DNA of 64,000 nt. Source: Sneathiella sedimenti. GTDB lineage: Bacteria > Pseudomonadota > Alphaproteobacteria > Sneathiellales > Sneathiellaceae. The stretch is from contig NZ_JAFLNC010000001.1 of the NCBI RefSeq assembly GCF_017313765.1, forward strand, positions 434,001 to 498,000, in the 5' to 3' direction. Below the pieces are notes generated by a model. It did not search any database, was not told where the DNA came from, and saw only the letters and a list, made by a program, of their open reading frames with translations. Made by a program: the position numbers and the translations under genes. Shown here piece after piece: positions 1 to 9,739 of this stretch. Position 1 is the first letter of the stretch, and each line of letters starts with the position of its first letter.

Positions 1-263
1 GGGATATAAAGGGCGGGCAGAACAACGGCATAGGCAAGTGGAAAGACGGCGAGCAAACCGCCGCCGCCCAGAACGAGCCAGGTTTCATTGCCGTCCCAGA
101 TTGGCGCAACCGAATTCATCATCACATCGCGATGACCTGATTCTTCCGGAACCAGCGGAAACAGTATACCGACCCCCAGATCGAACCCGTCGAGCGACAC
201 ATAGGCAAGGATCGCGAACGCAATGATTGCAGCCCAAATAAGAGGTAGATCAAATTCCAGCAT
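1..263 (-). CDS. cydB: Cytochrome bd-type quinol oxidase subunit II, N-terminal part
   Basis: The first 87 codons of subunit II of a bd-type terminal oxidase; the rest lies beyond the left window edge. The translation begins MLEFDLPLIW, has a first hydrophobic helix, the conserved DGFDLG motif at residues 25-30 and WDGNETW at 56-62, both hallmarks of CydB/CioB. The ATG is preceded by a strong Shine-Dalgarno (GGGGAGG, about 8 bases upstream). It follows cydA by 18 bases, so the two form an operon. The enzyme sits in the inner membrane and reduces oxygen with quinol electrons without pumping protons. Confidence 0.95.
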   Translation of the reverse strand, partial: MLEFDLPLIWAAIIAFAILAYVSLDGFDLGVGILFPLVPEESGHRDVMMNSVAPIWDGNETWLVLGGGGLLAVFPLAYAVVLPALYI

Positions 264-281
264 GTTTTTTCCTCCCCTGCG

Positions 282-1679
282 TCAAGATTGGGAGTGATCA
301 AAAGTTGAGGGGGCCCCTGTCATCCCGGATGCCCTCTTTAGACTGGCCGTTGTGGTCTCGGGAACAGATACGGGCGACTTCGCCATCAGCCGCAACATAT
401 AATACACGCCGGTACCAAACAGGACAAAATAGACGAGAATGAAGGCGATCAAAGTGCTGCCGACTTCCGTCCCATTGAGGGGGGAAGCGCTGTCCGCCGT
501 TCGCAGCAACCCATAAACAGTCCAGGGCTGCCGGCCCGCCTCGGTCGTGACCCAGCCACAGAGCACGGCAATGAAGCCAATCGGACCTGCCGCAACCGCG
601 GCGCGGGCAAGCCACCGATCCTCATAGAGGCGCCCCTGATACCGACGAAGCAAGCTCCACAGCCCAATGAAGAGCATGATCATGCCCATTCCCACCATGA
701 TCCTGAACGTCCAGAAAATCAGGAAGGTATTTGGCCAATCTTCCCGCGGGAATGATTCCAGACCTTGCAATTCGCCATCCCAGCTATGGGTCAGGATAAG
801 GGATCCCAGCCTTGGCACCTCAACCGTGTAGAGGGTCTTCGCCTGTTCATTGTCCGGAATACCGAAAAGAAGAAGCGGCGCGCCTTTCACATTTTTATAA
901 TGTCCCTCAATCGCCGCAATCTTTGCCGGTTGATGCTCAAGCGTGTTTAATCCGTGCTGGTCGCCCGCGACTATCTGGATCGGGGTCACTATCGCCGCCA
1001 TCCACATTGCCATTGAAAACATTAATCGGGCGTTCTTGTTGGTCTTATCTTTCAACAGATGGAAGGCTCCGACAGCGCCAACGACAAAGGCCGTGGTCAA
1101 ATACGCCGCCAGCACCATATGAACCAACCGATAAGGAAAGGAGGGATTGAAAATCACGTTAAACCAGTCGTCAGGGACGAACTGCCCGGCCGCATTGATA
1201 ATGTGTCCGGTGGGGGTCTGCATCCACGAATTTACGGAGAGGATCCAGAAGGCAGAGAACAGCGTCCCTGCAGCAACCATCAATGTCGCAAAAAAGTGGA
1301 GTCTGGGCCCGACCCGTTTTTGTCCAAAGAGCATAACGCCGAGGAAGCCTGCCTCGAGGAAAAAAGCGGACAGAACTTCATAGCCCATTAATGGCCCGAT
1401 CACCGGCCCGGCCTTGTCTGAAAACACGGACCAGTTCGTGCCGAACTGATAGGCCATCACGATCCCAGAGACGACCCCCATCCCAAAGCCGACCGCAAAG
1501 ATGGTCTTCCAGTAATTGAAGACCTCGATATATTTTTGTTCCTTTTTCCAGAGCCACAGGCCTTCCAAGACCGCGAGGTAGCTGGCCAACCCGATGGAGA
1601 AAGCCGGGAAAATAATATGAAACGACACCGTAAAGGCGAACTGCATTCGGGCGAGATCAATTGCGTCAATGCCAAACAT
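282..1679 (-). CDS. cydA: Cytochrome bd-type quinol oxidase subunit I (short Q-loop, CioA-like)
   Basis: A 465-residue, multi-helix membrane protein that carries the haem groups and quinol site of a bd oxidase. Visible conserved residues are His21 (b595 ligand position), Glu101 and Glu109 (the proton-path pair spaced as in E. coli Glu99/Glu107), a His in the RLVHM helix, and the GRQPW motif near the C-terminal third. E. coli CydA is about 520 residues; the shorter length here fits the short Q-loop class often called CioA or cyanide-insensitive oxidase. Sensitivity cannot be read from sequence. It is the first gene of the operon, with cydB downstream. Confidence 0.95.
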   Translation of the reverse strand: MFGIDAIDLARMQFAFTVSFHIIFPAFSIGLASYLAVLEGLWLWKKEQKYIEVFNYWKTIFAVGFGMGVVSGIVMAYQFGTNWSVFSDKAGPVIGPLMGYEVLSAFFLEAGFLGVMLFGQKRVGPRLHFFATLMVAAGTLFSAFWILSVNSWMQTPTGHIINAAGQFVPDDWFNVIFNPSFPYRLVHMVLAAYLTTAFVVGAVGAFHLLKDKTNKNARLMFSMAMWMAAIVTPIQIVAGDQHGLNTLEHQPAKIAAIEGHYKNVKGAPLLLFGIPDNEQAKTLYTVEVPRLGSLILTHSWDGELQGLESFPREDWPNTFLIFWTFRIMVGMGMIMLFIGLWSLLRRYQGRLYEDRWLARAAVAAGPIGFIAVLCGWVTTEAGRQPWTVYGLLRTADSASPLNGTEVGSTLIAFILVYFVLFGTGVYYMLRLMAKSPVSVPETTTASLKRASGMTGAPSTFDHSQS

Positions 1680-1811
1680 GCTGCCTTACTCCGCATATTC
1701 CAGAATTGACACAGACTAACATTTATTCGGGCAATGTCAGGTACAATTACTCACTCTGGTACTATTTGCCGCAAGCCAGTAAAGAAATCTAATATGTCAG
1801 AGGTGTATTTT

Positions 1812-3161
<1,350 letters not shown>

Positions 3162-3449
3162 TTATGTTTTACTCCTCTTCAGAGGTTATTATTGTTAAGC
3201 TGCATCAAACAGAATTTGTCACGCATGCGAATTATTTTATGTATTTCATATAGATAAAAATTTTCGACACAAGAAAATTTCTCTCGATTTTCTTAAAGGC
3301 CTGCTAATTCCAAATGGTCCTGTTAAGGTGTGGTTAACGAGCAGGAAAAATATTCCAAAACCCAATCATCTTATCGATGACTCGCTGCCAGTAGTTTATA
3401 GTTTATTTTGCGTTGGAAGGCAGAATTGCAGAGTACAAGTTATTCTAAA
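3162..3449. other. Non-coding region upstream of gdhA
   Basis: AT-rich spacer between the gdhA start and the tRNA-Ser gene. It must hold the gdhA promoter on the minus strand, but I cannot pick convincing -35/-10 boxes. The one clear element is the TTAA-N7-TTAAC site at 3323-3338. A short perfect inverted repeat (CCTC-TTCA-GAGG) lies just upstream of the gdhA ribosome-binding site. No open reading frame here looks real. Confidence 0.6.
3323..3338 (+). promoter_or_regulatory. CtrA-like binding site
   Basis: The sequence TTAAGGTGTGGTTAAC is an exact match to TTAA-N7-TTAAC, the full CtrA box known from Caulobacter and relatives. It lies between gdhA (start 3161, minus strand) and tRNA-Ser. Binding is inferred; the match itself is seen directly. 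Confidence 0.45.
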
Positions 3450-3539
3450 TGGCGGTCGGTGAGAGATTCGAACTCTCGAAGGGCTTGCACCCTTACCGGT
3501 TTTCGAGACCGGCGCATTCAACCACTCTGCCAACCGACC
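3450..3539 (-). tRNA. tRNA-Ser (anticodon CGA)
   Basis: Read on the minus strand, a 7-bp acceptor stem GGTCGGT/ACCGACC closes the cloverleaf. The anticodon stem CCGGT/ACCGG encloses CTCGAAA, giving anticodon CGA (reads UCG serine codons). A long variable arm (AGGGTGCAAGCCCT type) marks it as class II tRNA-Ser, and the T arm has GAGAGTTCGAATCTCTC. The 3' CCA is encoded (3450-3452). It stands alone with no other tRNA nearby. Confidence 0.97.
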
Positions 3540-3777
3540 GCAATCACATTTTTAGCGAATGGGACTATATATGCCCCGATTACGTCCAAATTTTGTGGAA
3601 AACGGCTTGTAGCGCATGGGTTTTAGCGGTGCAAGCGTTGAATGAGCCAAAAACTTCAAATCGACGCTTGAATCAGGTTGACTTCGCCCTGTCCATGGAT
3701 ATATTGCGGCCTTCAATTGAGGTGCGCTGAGAAATTAGTCTTGGCGGCCCATTCAACATGTTCGAAACGGATCAGCC
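3540..3777. other. Non-coding region between tRNA-Ser and rplU
   Basis: The left part must contain the tRNA-Ser promoter (minus strand) and the right part the rplU promoter (plus strand, proposed at 3678-3705). A 93-codon reading frame crosses the tRNA and this spacer but has no homology-like features and overlaps the tRNA, so it is not called as a gene. Confidence 0.6.
3678..3705 (+). promoter_or_regulatory. Candidate sigma-70 promoter of rplU-rpmA
   Basis: TTGACT (3678-3683) and TATATT (3700-3705) are separated by 16 bases, close to the consensus -35/-10 pair. This would give a leader of about 65 bases before the rplU ATG at 3778. It was chosen by eye and no other equally good pair was found in the spacer. 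Confidence 0.45.
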
Positions 3778-4287
3778 ATGTTTGCAGTGATCAAAACCGG
3801 CGGCAAGCAATATAAAGTCGCCAAAGACGATATTATCAAAGTGGAGCGCCTGACAGGTGAAGCTGGCGACAGCGTTCAGCTCAATGAGGTTCTTGCCATC
3901 TCAGGTGATGACGGCGCATTGACGCTTGGCTCGCCACTTCTGGAAGGTGCCGTCGTATCAGCAACGCTGCTGGAGCAAGCGCGTGCCGATAAGATAGTTG
4001 TCTTTAAGAAAAAGCGTCGGCAGAACTATCGCCGGAAGGCCGGGCATCGCCAGGACCTCTCCGTTCTTAAAATCACCGATATTGCCGCCAAAGGCGCAAA
4101 GAAAGCTGCTCCTAAGAAGGAAGCCGAGGTAAAAGCCGACGCTCCTGCTAAGGAAGAGAAAGCTAAAGCCGCACCAAAAAAGGCAGCCGCCAAAAAGGCA
4201 GCCCCAAAGGCAACAACTGCAGAAAAGAAAGCCCCTGCTAAAAAGGCAGCGCCCAAAAAGGCAGCCGCCAAGAAAACCGAGGAGTAA
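3778..4287 (+). CDS. rplU: 50S ribosomal protein L21 with a long Lys/Ala-rich tail
   Basis: Residues 1 to about 103 are a normal L21 (start [18 protein letters not shown], and [17 protein letters not shown] in the rRNA-binding C-terminal part). Family members are usually just over 100 residues. Here about 65 further residues follow, built of repeated KKAA/PKKA-like units with little else, resembling histone H1-type tails. The tail continues in frame without a break and ends 5 bases before rpmA, so it is not a frameshift. L21 binds 23S rRNA in the large subunit. The tail is probably disordered and nucleic-acid binding (inference). Confidence 0.95.
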   Translation: MFAVIKTGGKQYKVAKDDIIKVERLTGEAGDSVQLNEVLAISGDDGALTLGSPLLEGAVVSATLLEQARADKIVVFKKKRRQNYRRKAGHRQDLSVLKITDIAAKGAKKAAPKKEAEVKADAPAKEEKAKAAPKKAAAKKAAPKATTAEKKAPAKKAAPKKAAAKKTEE

Positions 4288-4292
4288 TCTAA

Positions 4293-4541
4293 ATGGCACA
4301 TAAAAAAGCTGGCGGTTCATCCCGCAACGGTCGCGACTCAGCGGGTCGCCGCCTCGGCATCAAGAAATATGGTGGCGAGAAAGTTATCCCGGGCAACATC
4401 ATTCTGCGCCAGCGCGGCACCAAATGGTACCCGGGCGAGAATGTGGGCATTGGCAAGGATCACACCATCTTCGCCGTTACCGATGGTAATGTTAAATTTA
4501 CCAAGAAAAGTGGCGGAAAGATCTATGTATCCGTAGAATAG
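4293..4541 (+). CDS. rpmA: 50S ribosomal protein L27
   Basis: An 82-residue L27 whose N-terminal arm [16 protein letters not shown] reaches the peptidyl-transferase centre in known ribosomes. No N-terminal presequence of the Firmicutes type is present. It follows rplU by 5 bases and is closed by a strong terminator at 4581-4612, so rplU-rpmA is a two-gene unit, the usual pairing in bacteria, with obgE beginning downstream. Confidence 0.97.
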   Translation: MAHKKAGGSSRNGRDSAGRRLGIKKYGGEKVIPGNIILRQRGTKWYPGENVGIGKDHTIFAVTDGNVKFTKKSGGKIYVSVE

Positions 4542-4580
4542 CAGGCATAACGCCCGCTTCTCACGGCTAAAAGATTGAAG

Positions 4581-4612
4581 AAGGGGAATGGTCCAGCCAT
4601 TCCCCTTTTTTG
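4581..4612 (+). terminator. Rho-independent terminator after rplU-rpmA
   Basis: An 11-bp perfect stem (AAGGGGAATGG / CCATTCCCCTT) with a 5-base loop TCCAG is followed directly by a run of Ts. It ends the ribosomal-protein transcript 40 bases after rpmA. Confidence 0.9.
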
Positions 4613-4667
4613 TTTTAAATGACGTTCGGATATTGTCCGGCGTCGAAAAAGGGTAAGCGACAGCGAT

Positions 4668-5732
4668 ATGAAATTTCTCGATCAAGCGAAAGTCTACCTT
4701 CGCTCCGGCAACGGGGGCCCTGGCGCCCTCAGCTTTCGGCGCGAAAAATTCATCGAGTTCGGTGGTCCTAACGGTGGCGATGGCGGCCGGGGTGGGTCTG
4801 TCGTTGTCGAATGTGTTGAAGGGCTCAACACGCTGATCGATTACCGCTATCAGCAGCACTTCAAAGCGAAAAGCGGTGGCCATGGCATGGGACGTGACAG
4901 GACTGGCGCGGCGGCGGACGACATCATCCTCAAGGTACCTGTCGGCACCCAGATATTTGAAGAGGACAATGAAACCCTGATTGCTGACTTTACGGAAGTC
5001 GGGCAGCGAATTGTGCTGTGCAAGGGCGGCGACGGAGGTCGGGGAAATGCGGCCTTCAAAACAGCAACAAACAGGGCCCCGCGTAAAATCGAGCCAGGCT
5101 GGCCTGGCGAAGAACGCTGGATCTGGTTGCGCCTAAAACTGATTGCCGATGTTGGACTCGTTGGCCTGCCAAATGCAGGAAAGTCTACCTTCTTGAGTGT
5201 CACCAGTCGCGCCAAACCCAAAATAGCGGATTATCCCTTTACCACACTTGTTCCCCAGCTTGGCGTTGTTGCCGTGGGCGAACGGGAATTCGTCCTTGCC
5301 GATATACCTGGGCTGATTGAAGGGGCCTCGGACGGCATCGGTCTTGGACACCGGTTCCTCGGGCATGTGGAAAGATGCCGCGTGCTTTTGCATCTGATCG
5401 ACGCTACCGAAGAGGATGTTGTCGGCTCATATGAAACGATCCGCAGCGAGCTTGCCGCCTACGACGAGGGCCTAGCCGAGAAGCCGGAGATAATCGCGCT
5501 CAACAAAATGGATTCGGTAACGGATGAAGAGCTGGACGCAAAGGTCAAGGCGATCGAGGATGTTTCCGGAAAGCCCGTTCATGCCATTTCTGCCGTAATC
5601 GGTGAGAATGTCGACCCCCTTCTTTTTGCACTTTTGAAGGTTGTGGATGAAAGCAAAGCAGAAGAAAAGGCGGAACAGGAAGCGGAAGAAAAACTGCTGG
5701 CCGGAGAAGAACCCACAACATGGCGTCCCTGA
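4668..5732 (+). CDS. obgE: Obg family GTPase (CgtA)
   Basis: A 354-residue ribosome-assembly GTPase. The N-terminal glycine-rich Obg fold covers about residues 1-158. The G domain then follows with the P-loop GLPNAGKST, the switch region [11 protein letters not shown] (G3) and NKMD (G4). The C-terminus is a short Glu/Ala/Lys-rich tail rather than the longer OCT-type domain of some relatives. The protein acts on the 50S subunit and has roles in stress and cell-cycle control. Its stop codon overlaps proB by 13 bases, so translation is probably coupled. Confidence 0.97.
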   Translation: MKFLDQAKVYLRSGNGGPGALSFRREKFIEFGGPNGGDGGRGGSVVVECVEGLNTLIDYRYQQHFKAKSGGHGMGRDRTGAAADDIILKVPVGTQIFEEDNETLIADFTEVGQRIVLCKGGDGGRGNAAFKTATNRAPRKIEPGWPGEERWIWLRLKLIADVGLVGLPNAGKSTFLSVTSRAKPKIADYPFTTLVPQLGVVAVGEREFVLADIPGLIEGASDGIGLGHRFLGHVERCRVLLHLIDATEEDVVGSYETIRSELAAYDEGLAEKPEIIALNKMDSVTDEELDAKVKAIEDVSGKPVHAISAVIGENVDPLLFALLKVVDESKAEEKAEQEAEEKLLAGEEPTTWRP

Positions 5733-6844
5733 TTAACAGATTTACCCGCGCGAAACGCGTTGTCATCAAGATTGGATCTTCCCTACTCGTGGATGGTGCC
5801 ACGGGGCAGTTGCGGCGGGATTGGCTAACGGCGCTCGGCCAGGATATTGCACATATGAGACGGCGTGGTCAGGAAGTCCTGATCGTTTCCAGCGGTTCTA
5901 TCGCAATGGGCCGCCATGTCCTCGGCCTGAAAAACACTCCCCTCCGGCTGGAAGAAAGCCAGGCCGCCGCCGCAACCGGCCAGATCCAGCTCGCCCATGC
6001 CTATCAGGAAATTCTCGGGCTTGAAAACATCCAGGTAGCACAAATCCTGCTCACTCCGGGGGATACCGAAGAACGCCGCCGTTATCTAAACGCCCGGAGT
6101 ACGGTTACAACCCTTCTCTCCCTCGGCGCACTGCCCGTCGTGAACGAAAACGACACCGTTGCAACAAGCGAGATCCGCTATGGCGATAACGACCGCCTTG
6201 CGGCAAGAGTAGCGCAGATGATTTCAGCAGACTGCCTGGTTCTGCTGAGCGATGTCGACGGACTGTATACTGCCGACCCGAAGGGTGATGCACATGCAAA
6301 ATTCATTCGGGAAGTGAAAGACCTCGATAGTGAAATTCTCGCCATGGCGAGCAAGACGAAGACTGACGTCGGCCGCGGCGGCATGGAAACCAAATTGAAG
6401 GCGGCGCAGATTGCCATGGCAGCCGGGTGCAACATGTTCATTACGAGCGGTACGGTCATGCATCCGTTAAGGGCGTTGGAAGACGGCGCGCCATCGACCT
6501 GCTTTATCGCCCATGAGACCCCGCGCAAGGCCCGCAAGAAGTGGATCGCGGCCAGCCTGTCCTCACGCGGACAGCTAACGATCGACAAGGGAGCCGAAAA
6601 AGCCCTCAAATCCGGCAAGAGTCTTTTGCCGGCCGGCGTTCTCAGGGTGGAGGGGCCGTTTGAGCGAGGCGATCTTGTAACTGTCGTGAATATTGACGGG
6701 CAGGAGCTCGGGCGCGGCCTGGTCGCCTATTCTTCTGATGATGCGCAATGTATTATCGGCCATAAAAGTGGTGAGATCGCAGAAATTCTCGGCTATTCTG
6801 GCCGTGATGAGATGATTCACCGGGATGAACTTGCATTAAACTAA
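5720..6844 (+). CDS. proB: Glutamate 5-kinase
   Basis: This catalyses the first step of proline synthesis, ATP-dependent phosphorylation of glutamate to glutamyl-5-phosphate. The 374 residues comprise an amino-acid-kinase domain (KIGSSLL near the N-terminus, [17 protein letters not shown]) and a C-terminal PUA domain from about residue 280 ([13 protein letters not shown]). The start lies inside the end of obgE (13-base overlap), and proA follows 22 bases after the stop. ProB of this length with PUA is the proline-feedback-regulated form in characterised bacteria. Confidence 0.97.
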   Translation: MASLINRFTRAKRVVIKIGSSLLVDGATGQLRRDWLTALGQDIAHMRRRGQEVLIVSSGSIAMGRHVLGLKNTPLRLEESQAAAATGQIQLAHAYQEILGLENIQVAQILLTPGDTEERRRYLNARSTVTTLLSLGALPVVNENDTVATSEIRYGDNDRLAARVAQMISADCLVLLSDVDGLYTADPKGDAHAKFIREVKDLDSEILAMASKTKTDVGRGGMETKLKAAQIAMAAGCNMFITSGTVMHPLRALEDGAPSTCFIAHETPRKARKKWIAASLSSRGQLTIDKGAEKALKSGKSLLPAGVLRVEGPFERGDLVTVVNIDGQELGRGLVAYSSDDAQCIIGHKSGEIAEILGYSGRDEMIHRDELALN

Positions 6845-6866
6845 TCCGATTAACGGGAAGCAAAAA

Positions 6867-8153
6867 ATGACAGCACAGCCACAGATCAGCAACAGCGACG
6901 ATATCGCCCGCATGATGGAAGAATTGGGCCGCGGCGCACGAAAGGCCGCGAATGAGCTGTCCCTTGCCCCAACGGAAACGAAGAACAAGGCACTCCGAGA
7001 GGCGGCCAACGCCCTTCGTGCCCGCAAAGACGAGATTATGAGCGCCAACGCGAAAGACATGACCGCAGCCAGCGGCAAAGGAATTTCGGCGGCGCTTCTC
7101 GACCGGCTGGAATTGAACGAGGCGCGGATCGAATCAATGGCGGCGGGGCTTGAGGCGATTGCAGATTTAAGAGATCCCGTTGGCGAGATCATTGCCGAAT
7201 GGGACCGGCCAAATGGCCTTCAGATTTCGCGGGTCCGCGTGCCCCTGGGTGTGATCGGGATCATCTATGAATCCCGCCCCAACGTAACAGCGGACGCAGG
7301 CAGCCTTTGCCTTAAATCCGGAAACGCCTGCATCTTGCGCGGCGGATCAGAAAGCTATCATTCCAGCCGCGCCATCTGGTCCTGCCTGCAGGACGGACTT
7401 GCCGCTGCGGATCTCCCCGTCGAGGCGATCCAGATGATCCCGACAACCGATCGCGCGGCCGTCGGTGAATTACTGACCATGTCCAACTATGTAGACGTCA
7501 TCGTTCCCCGTGGCGGACGCAACCTGATTGAGCGGGTGCAGAAGGAAAGTCGCATTCCCGTCTTCTCCCACCTTGATGGACTGGTTCATATATATATCGA
7601 CGAAAAGGCGGACCCCGCAAAGACACGAGACATTGTTCTCAATTCGAAAATGCGCCGGGTCAGCATCTGCGGTGCCCTTGAAACCCTGCTCGTCAACCGC
7701 GCGGTGGCCAAGGATCTCCTCCCTGCTATCCTTGACGATTTGATTGGCGCTGGGTGCGAGGTACGGGGCGACGCCGATGTTCAGGCTCTGGACAGCCGTG
7801 TTGTTGCCGCGACAGAAGAAGACTGGCACACAGAGTATCTGGAACCCATCCTTTCCATCCGCATTGTCGATGATATGGCAACCGCCATCAATCATATCGA
7901 AACCTACGGCTCCCATCATACCGACTGTATCATCACCGAAAATGACGCGGCAGCAGCGGAATTTATGCGGAAAGTCGATAGCGCGATTGTCCTGCATAAT
8001 GCCTCGACCCAGTTCGCAGACGGGGGGGAATTTGGCATGGGTGCGGAAATCGGGATTTCAACTGGCAAGATGCATGCCCGCGGGCCTGTTGGTGTCGAGC
8101 AGTTGACCAGTTTTAAGTATATCGTTAAAGGCACCGGCCAGACACGGCCCTGA
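6867..8153 (+). CDS. proA: Gamma-glutamyl phosphate reductase
   Basis: This is the second enzyme of proline synthesis: NADPH-dependent reduction of glutamyl-5-phosphate to the semialdehyde, in an aldehyde-dehydrogenase fold. The 428 residues include the cofactor-loop region [18 protein letters not shown], and the catalytic-cysteine segment [11 protein letters not shown]. It sits between proB and nadD in one operon; nadD starts six bases after its stop. Confidence 0.97.
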   Translation: MTAQPQISNSDDIARMMEELGRGARKAANELSLAPTETKNKALREAANALRARKDEIMSANAKDMTAASGKGISAALLDRLELNEARIESMAAGLEAIADLRDPVGEIIAEWDRPNGLQISRVRVPLGVIGIIYESRPNVTADAGSLCLKSGNACILRGGSESYHSSRAIWSCLQDGLAAADLPVEAIQMIPTTDRAAVGELLTMSNYVDVIVPRGGRNLIERVQKESRIPVFSHLDGLVHIYIDEKADPAKTRDIVLNSKMRRVSICGALETLLVNRAVAKDLLPAILDDLIGAGCEVRGDADVQALDSRVVAATEEDWHTEYLEPILSIRIVDDMATAINHIETYGSHHTDCIITENDAAAAEFMRKVDSAIVLHNASTQFADGGEFGMGAEIGISTGKMHARGPVGVEQLTSFKYIVKGTGQTRP

Positions 8154-8159
8154 CATCTA

Positions 8160-8765
8160 ATGCGGGCACAAAAAATTGGATTGCTGGGTGGATCGTTCAA
8201 TCCCGCCCATGAAGGGCACCGCCAGATCAGTCTGGCGGCGCTTCGTATTCTGAATCTCGATCAGGTGTGGTGGCTGGTCTCTCCACAGAATCCACTGAAA
8301 TCGACGGATGGCATGGCGGAGTTTGAGGATCGGTTGGCAGCCGCCAACAACGTCGCCCGGCATCCCAAAATACATGTCTCCGATTTCGAAGCGCGAATAG
8401 GTGAACAGAGAACGGCACGTACTCTGGCGGTTCTCAAAGTGACTTATCGGCAACATAAATTTGTATGGTTAATGGGGGCAGATAACATGGTTCAGCTTCC
8501 TCAATGGCAGAACTGGGAACAGATCATGGAGCTGGTTCCGGTGGCTGTTTTCAACCGGCCGGGATATATGTACAAGGCATTAAACGGCAAAGTTGCAACA
8601 AAGTATCGAAACCGACGCATTTTGAATGGACTAGGTAGCGACGGTCGCCGCCGGCTCGCCGAAATGTCCCCGCCAGCATGGACATTTCTGCCTGAAACAG
8701 TCATCAAACTTAGCAGTACGCAAATAAGAAATTATCGTGACACGGCAGGAAATACTTGCCCTTGA
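8160..8765 (+). CDS. nadD: Nicotinate-nucleotide adenylyltransferase
   Basis: This enzyme converts nicotinate mononucleotide to deamido-NAD in NAD synthesis. The 201-residue protein starts with the nucleotidyltransferase signature GGSFNPAHEGH (GxFxPxHxGH) and ends with KLSSTQIRNY, matching the conserved ISSTxIR motif. The VSPQNPLK stretch that follows the signature is typical of NadD. It is cotranscribed after proA, and rsfS is next, the common alphaproteobacterial order nadD-rsfS-rlmH. Confidence 0.95.
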   Translation: MRAQKIGLLGGSFNPAHEGHRQISLAALRILNLDQVWWLVSPQNPLKSTDGMAEFEDRLAAANNVARHPKIHVSDFEARIGEQRTARTLAVLKVTYRQHKFVWLMGADNMVQLPQWQNWEQIMELVPVAVFNRPGYMYKALNGKVATKYRNRRILNGLGSDGRRRLAEMSPPAWTFLPETVIKLSSTQIRNYRDTAGNTCP

Positions 8766-8827
8766 GGGAAAAAATTCCCAAATTAGGTGTGTTAGGACGA
8801 TTTATGATTATTACTTTTGGAGAATAA

Positions 8828-9199
8828 TTGATCCCTATTATGAAAGCTAACAAAGCTGTAGTTGCTAAACTCCGTGACCTCGTTGAGAAAACATTGAGCG
8901 ACGACAAAGCGGAAGATCTCGTCTCTATCGACCTTGCCGGAAAAACCTCCTTCGCTGATTTCATGGTTATTGCCAACGGCCGCTCCACCCGTCAGGTGGC
9001 GGCGATGGCTAATCATTTGAAAGAGCGTATCAAGGAGGAAGGTTTTGGCTCGGTCCGGATGGAAGGACAAACCGGTGGCGACTGGATCCTGGTCGATGCC
9101 GGTGATGTCATAATTCATCTTTTTAGACCCGAAGTTCGGAATTTTTACAACCTGGAGAAAATCTGGGCTCCTGATATTCCGATGGAAATGATCAACTAA
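8828..9199 (+). CDS. rsfS: Ribosome silencing factor RsfS
   Basis: A 123-residue RsfS/Iojap protein, which binds L14 and blocks joining of ribosomal subunits under starvation. Conserved stretches are DLAGKTSFADFMVIANGRS and GGDWILVDAGDVIIHLF. Start choice: GGAG at 8819-8822 is 5 bases before a TTG at 8828 but 17 bases before the in-frame ATG at 8840. TTG is therefore preferred, giving four extra residues. It lies 62 bases after nadD in the same operon. Confidence 0.93.
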   Translation: MIPIMKANKAVVAKLRDLVEKTLSDDKAEDLVSIDLAGKTSFADFMVIANGRSTRQVAAMANHLKERIKEEGFGSVRMEGQTGGDWILVDAGDVIIHLFRPEVRNFYNLEKIWAPDIPMEMIN

Positions 9200-9238
9200 C
9201 CCCTAAAGGGGTTTGGTTACTACGCTCGAGGAAAGTGG

Positions 9239-9697
9239 ATGCGCCTTGTTATTGCCAGTGTCGGCAGGTTTCGGGGCGGTCCGCTGCAGGCGATGTATTC
9301 TGAATACGCAGGTCGCTTGCCTTGGCCGCTCGACTTAAAGGAAGTCGAGGAAAAAAAGCCGCTCAAAGGTGAGAAACGCAAAACCCGTGAAGCGGAATTA
9401 CTTATGGGCGCCGTACCGGACGGTTCGACCCTTATTGCTCTTGATGAAAAGGGCAAGACAATGACAAGCCCAGAATTCGCCAAAATGCTCGGACAGTTTG
9501 CCGATGATGGCGTGCAGACGGTATCTTTTCTTATCGGAGGCGCAAACGGTCACAGTGCTGGAACTCTGGCAAGAGCGGATAGGCTGCTCTCCCTTGGTGC
9601 CATGACATGGCCGCATTTGATGGTCCGGGGCCTGCTGGCGGAACAGCTTTATCGGGCCTCCTCAATTTTGGCCAATCATCCGTATCATCGCGCATGA
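9239..9697 (+). CDS. rlmH: 23S rRNA (pseudouridine1915-N3)-methyltransferase
   Basis: A 152-residue SPOUT-family methyltransferase that methylates pseudouridine 1915 in helix 69 of 23S rRNA. The C-terminal knot shows FLIGGANGH, LLSLGAMTWPH and VRGLLAEQLYRA, with the YHRA terminus typical of the family. It follows rsfS by 39 bases, in which a very short CCCC-TAAA-GGGG hairpin occurs. It is likely cotranscribed with rsfS. Confidence 0.96.
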   Translation: MRLVIASVGRFRGGPLQAMYSEYAGRLPWPLDLKEVEEKKPLKGEKRKTREAELLMGAVPDGSTLIALDEKGKTMTSPEFAKMLGQFADDGVQTVSFLIGGANGHSAGTLARADRLLSLGAMTWPHLMVRGLLAEQLYRASSILANHPYHRA

Positions 9698-9739
9698 TTA
9701 TAATGGAATCTTAATTTTATCGGGACTATAAAGACGGTT

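Noticed and set aside
3449-3730. A 93-codon plus-strand reading frame upstream of rplU
   Set aside because: It overlaps the tRNA-Ser gene on the opposite strand and has no family resemblance; it is a chance frame.
9200-9214. CCCC-TAAA-GGGG-TTT hairpin between rsfS and rlmH
   Set aside because: Only a four-base-pair stem with three Ts; too weak to call as a terminator and the genes look cotranscribed.
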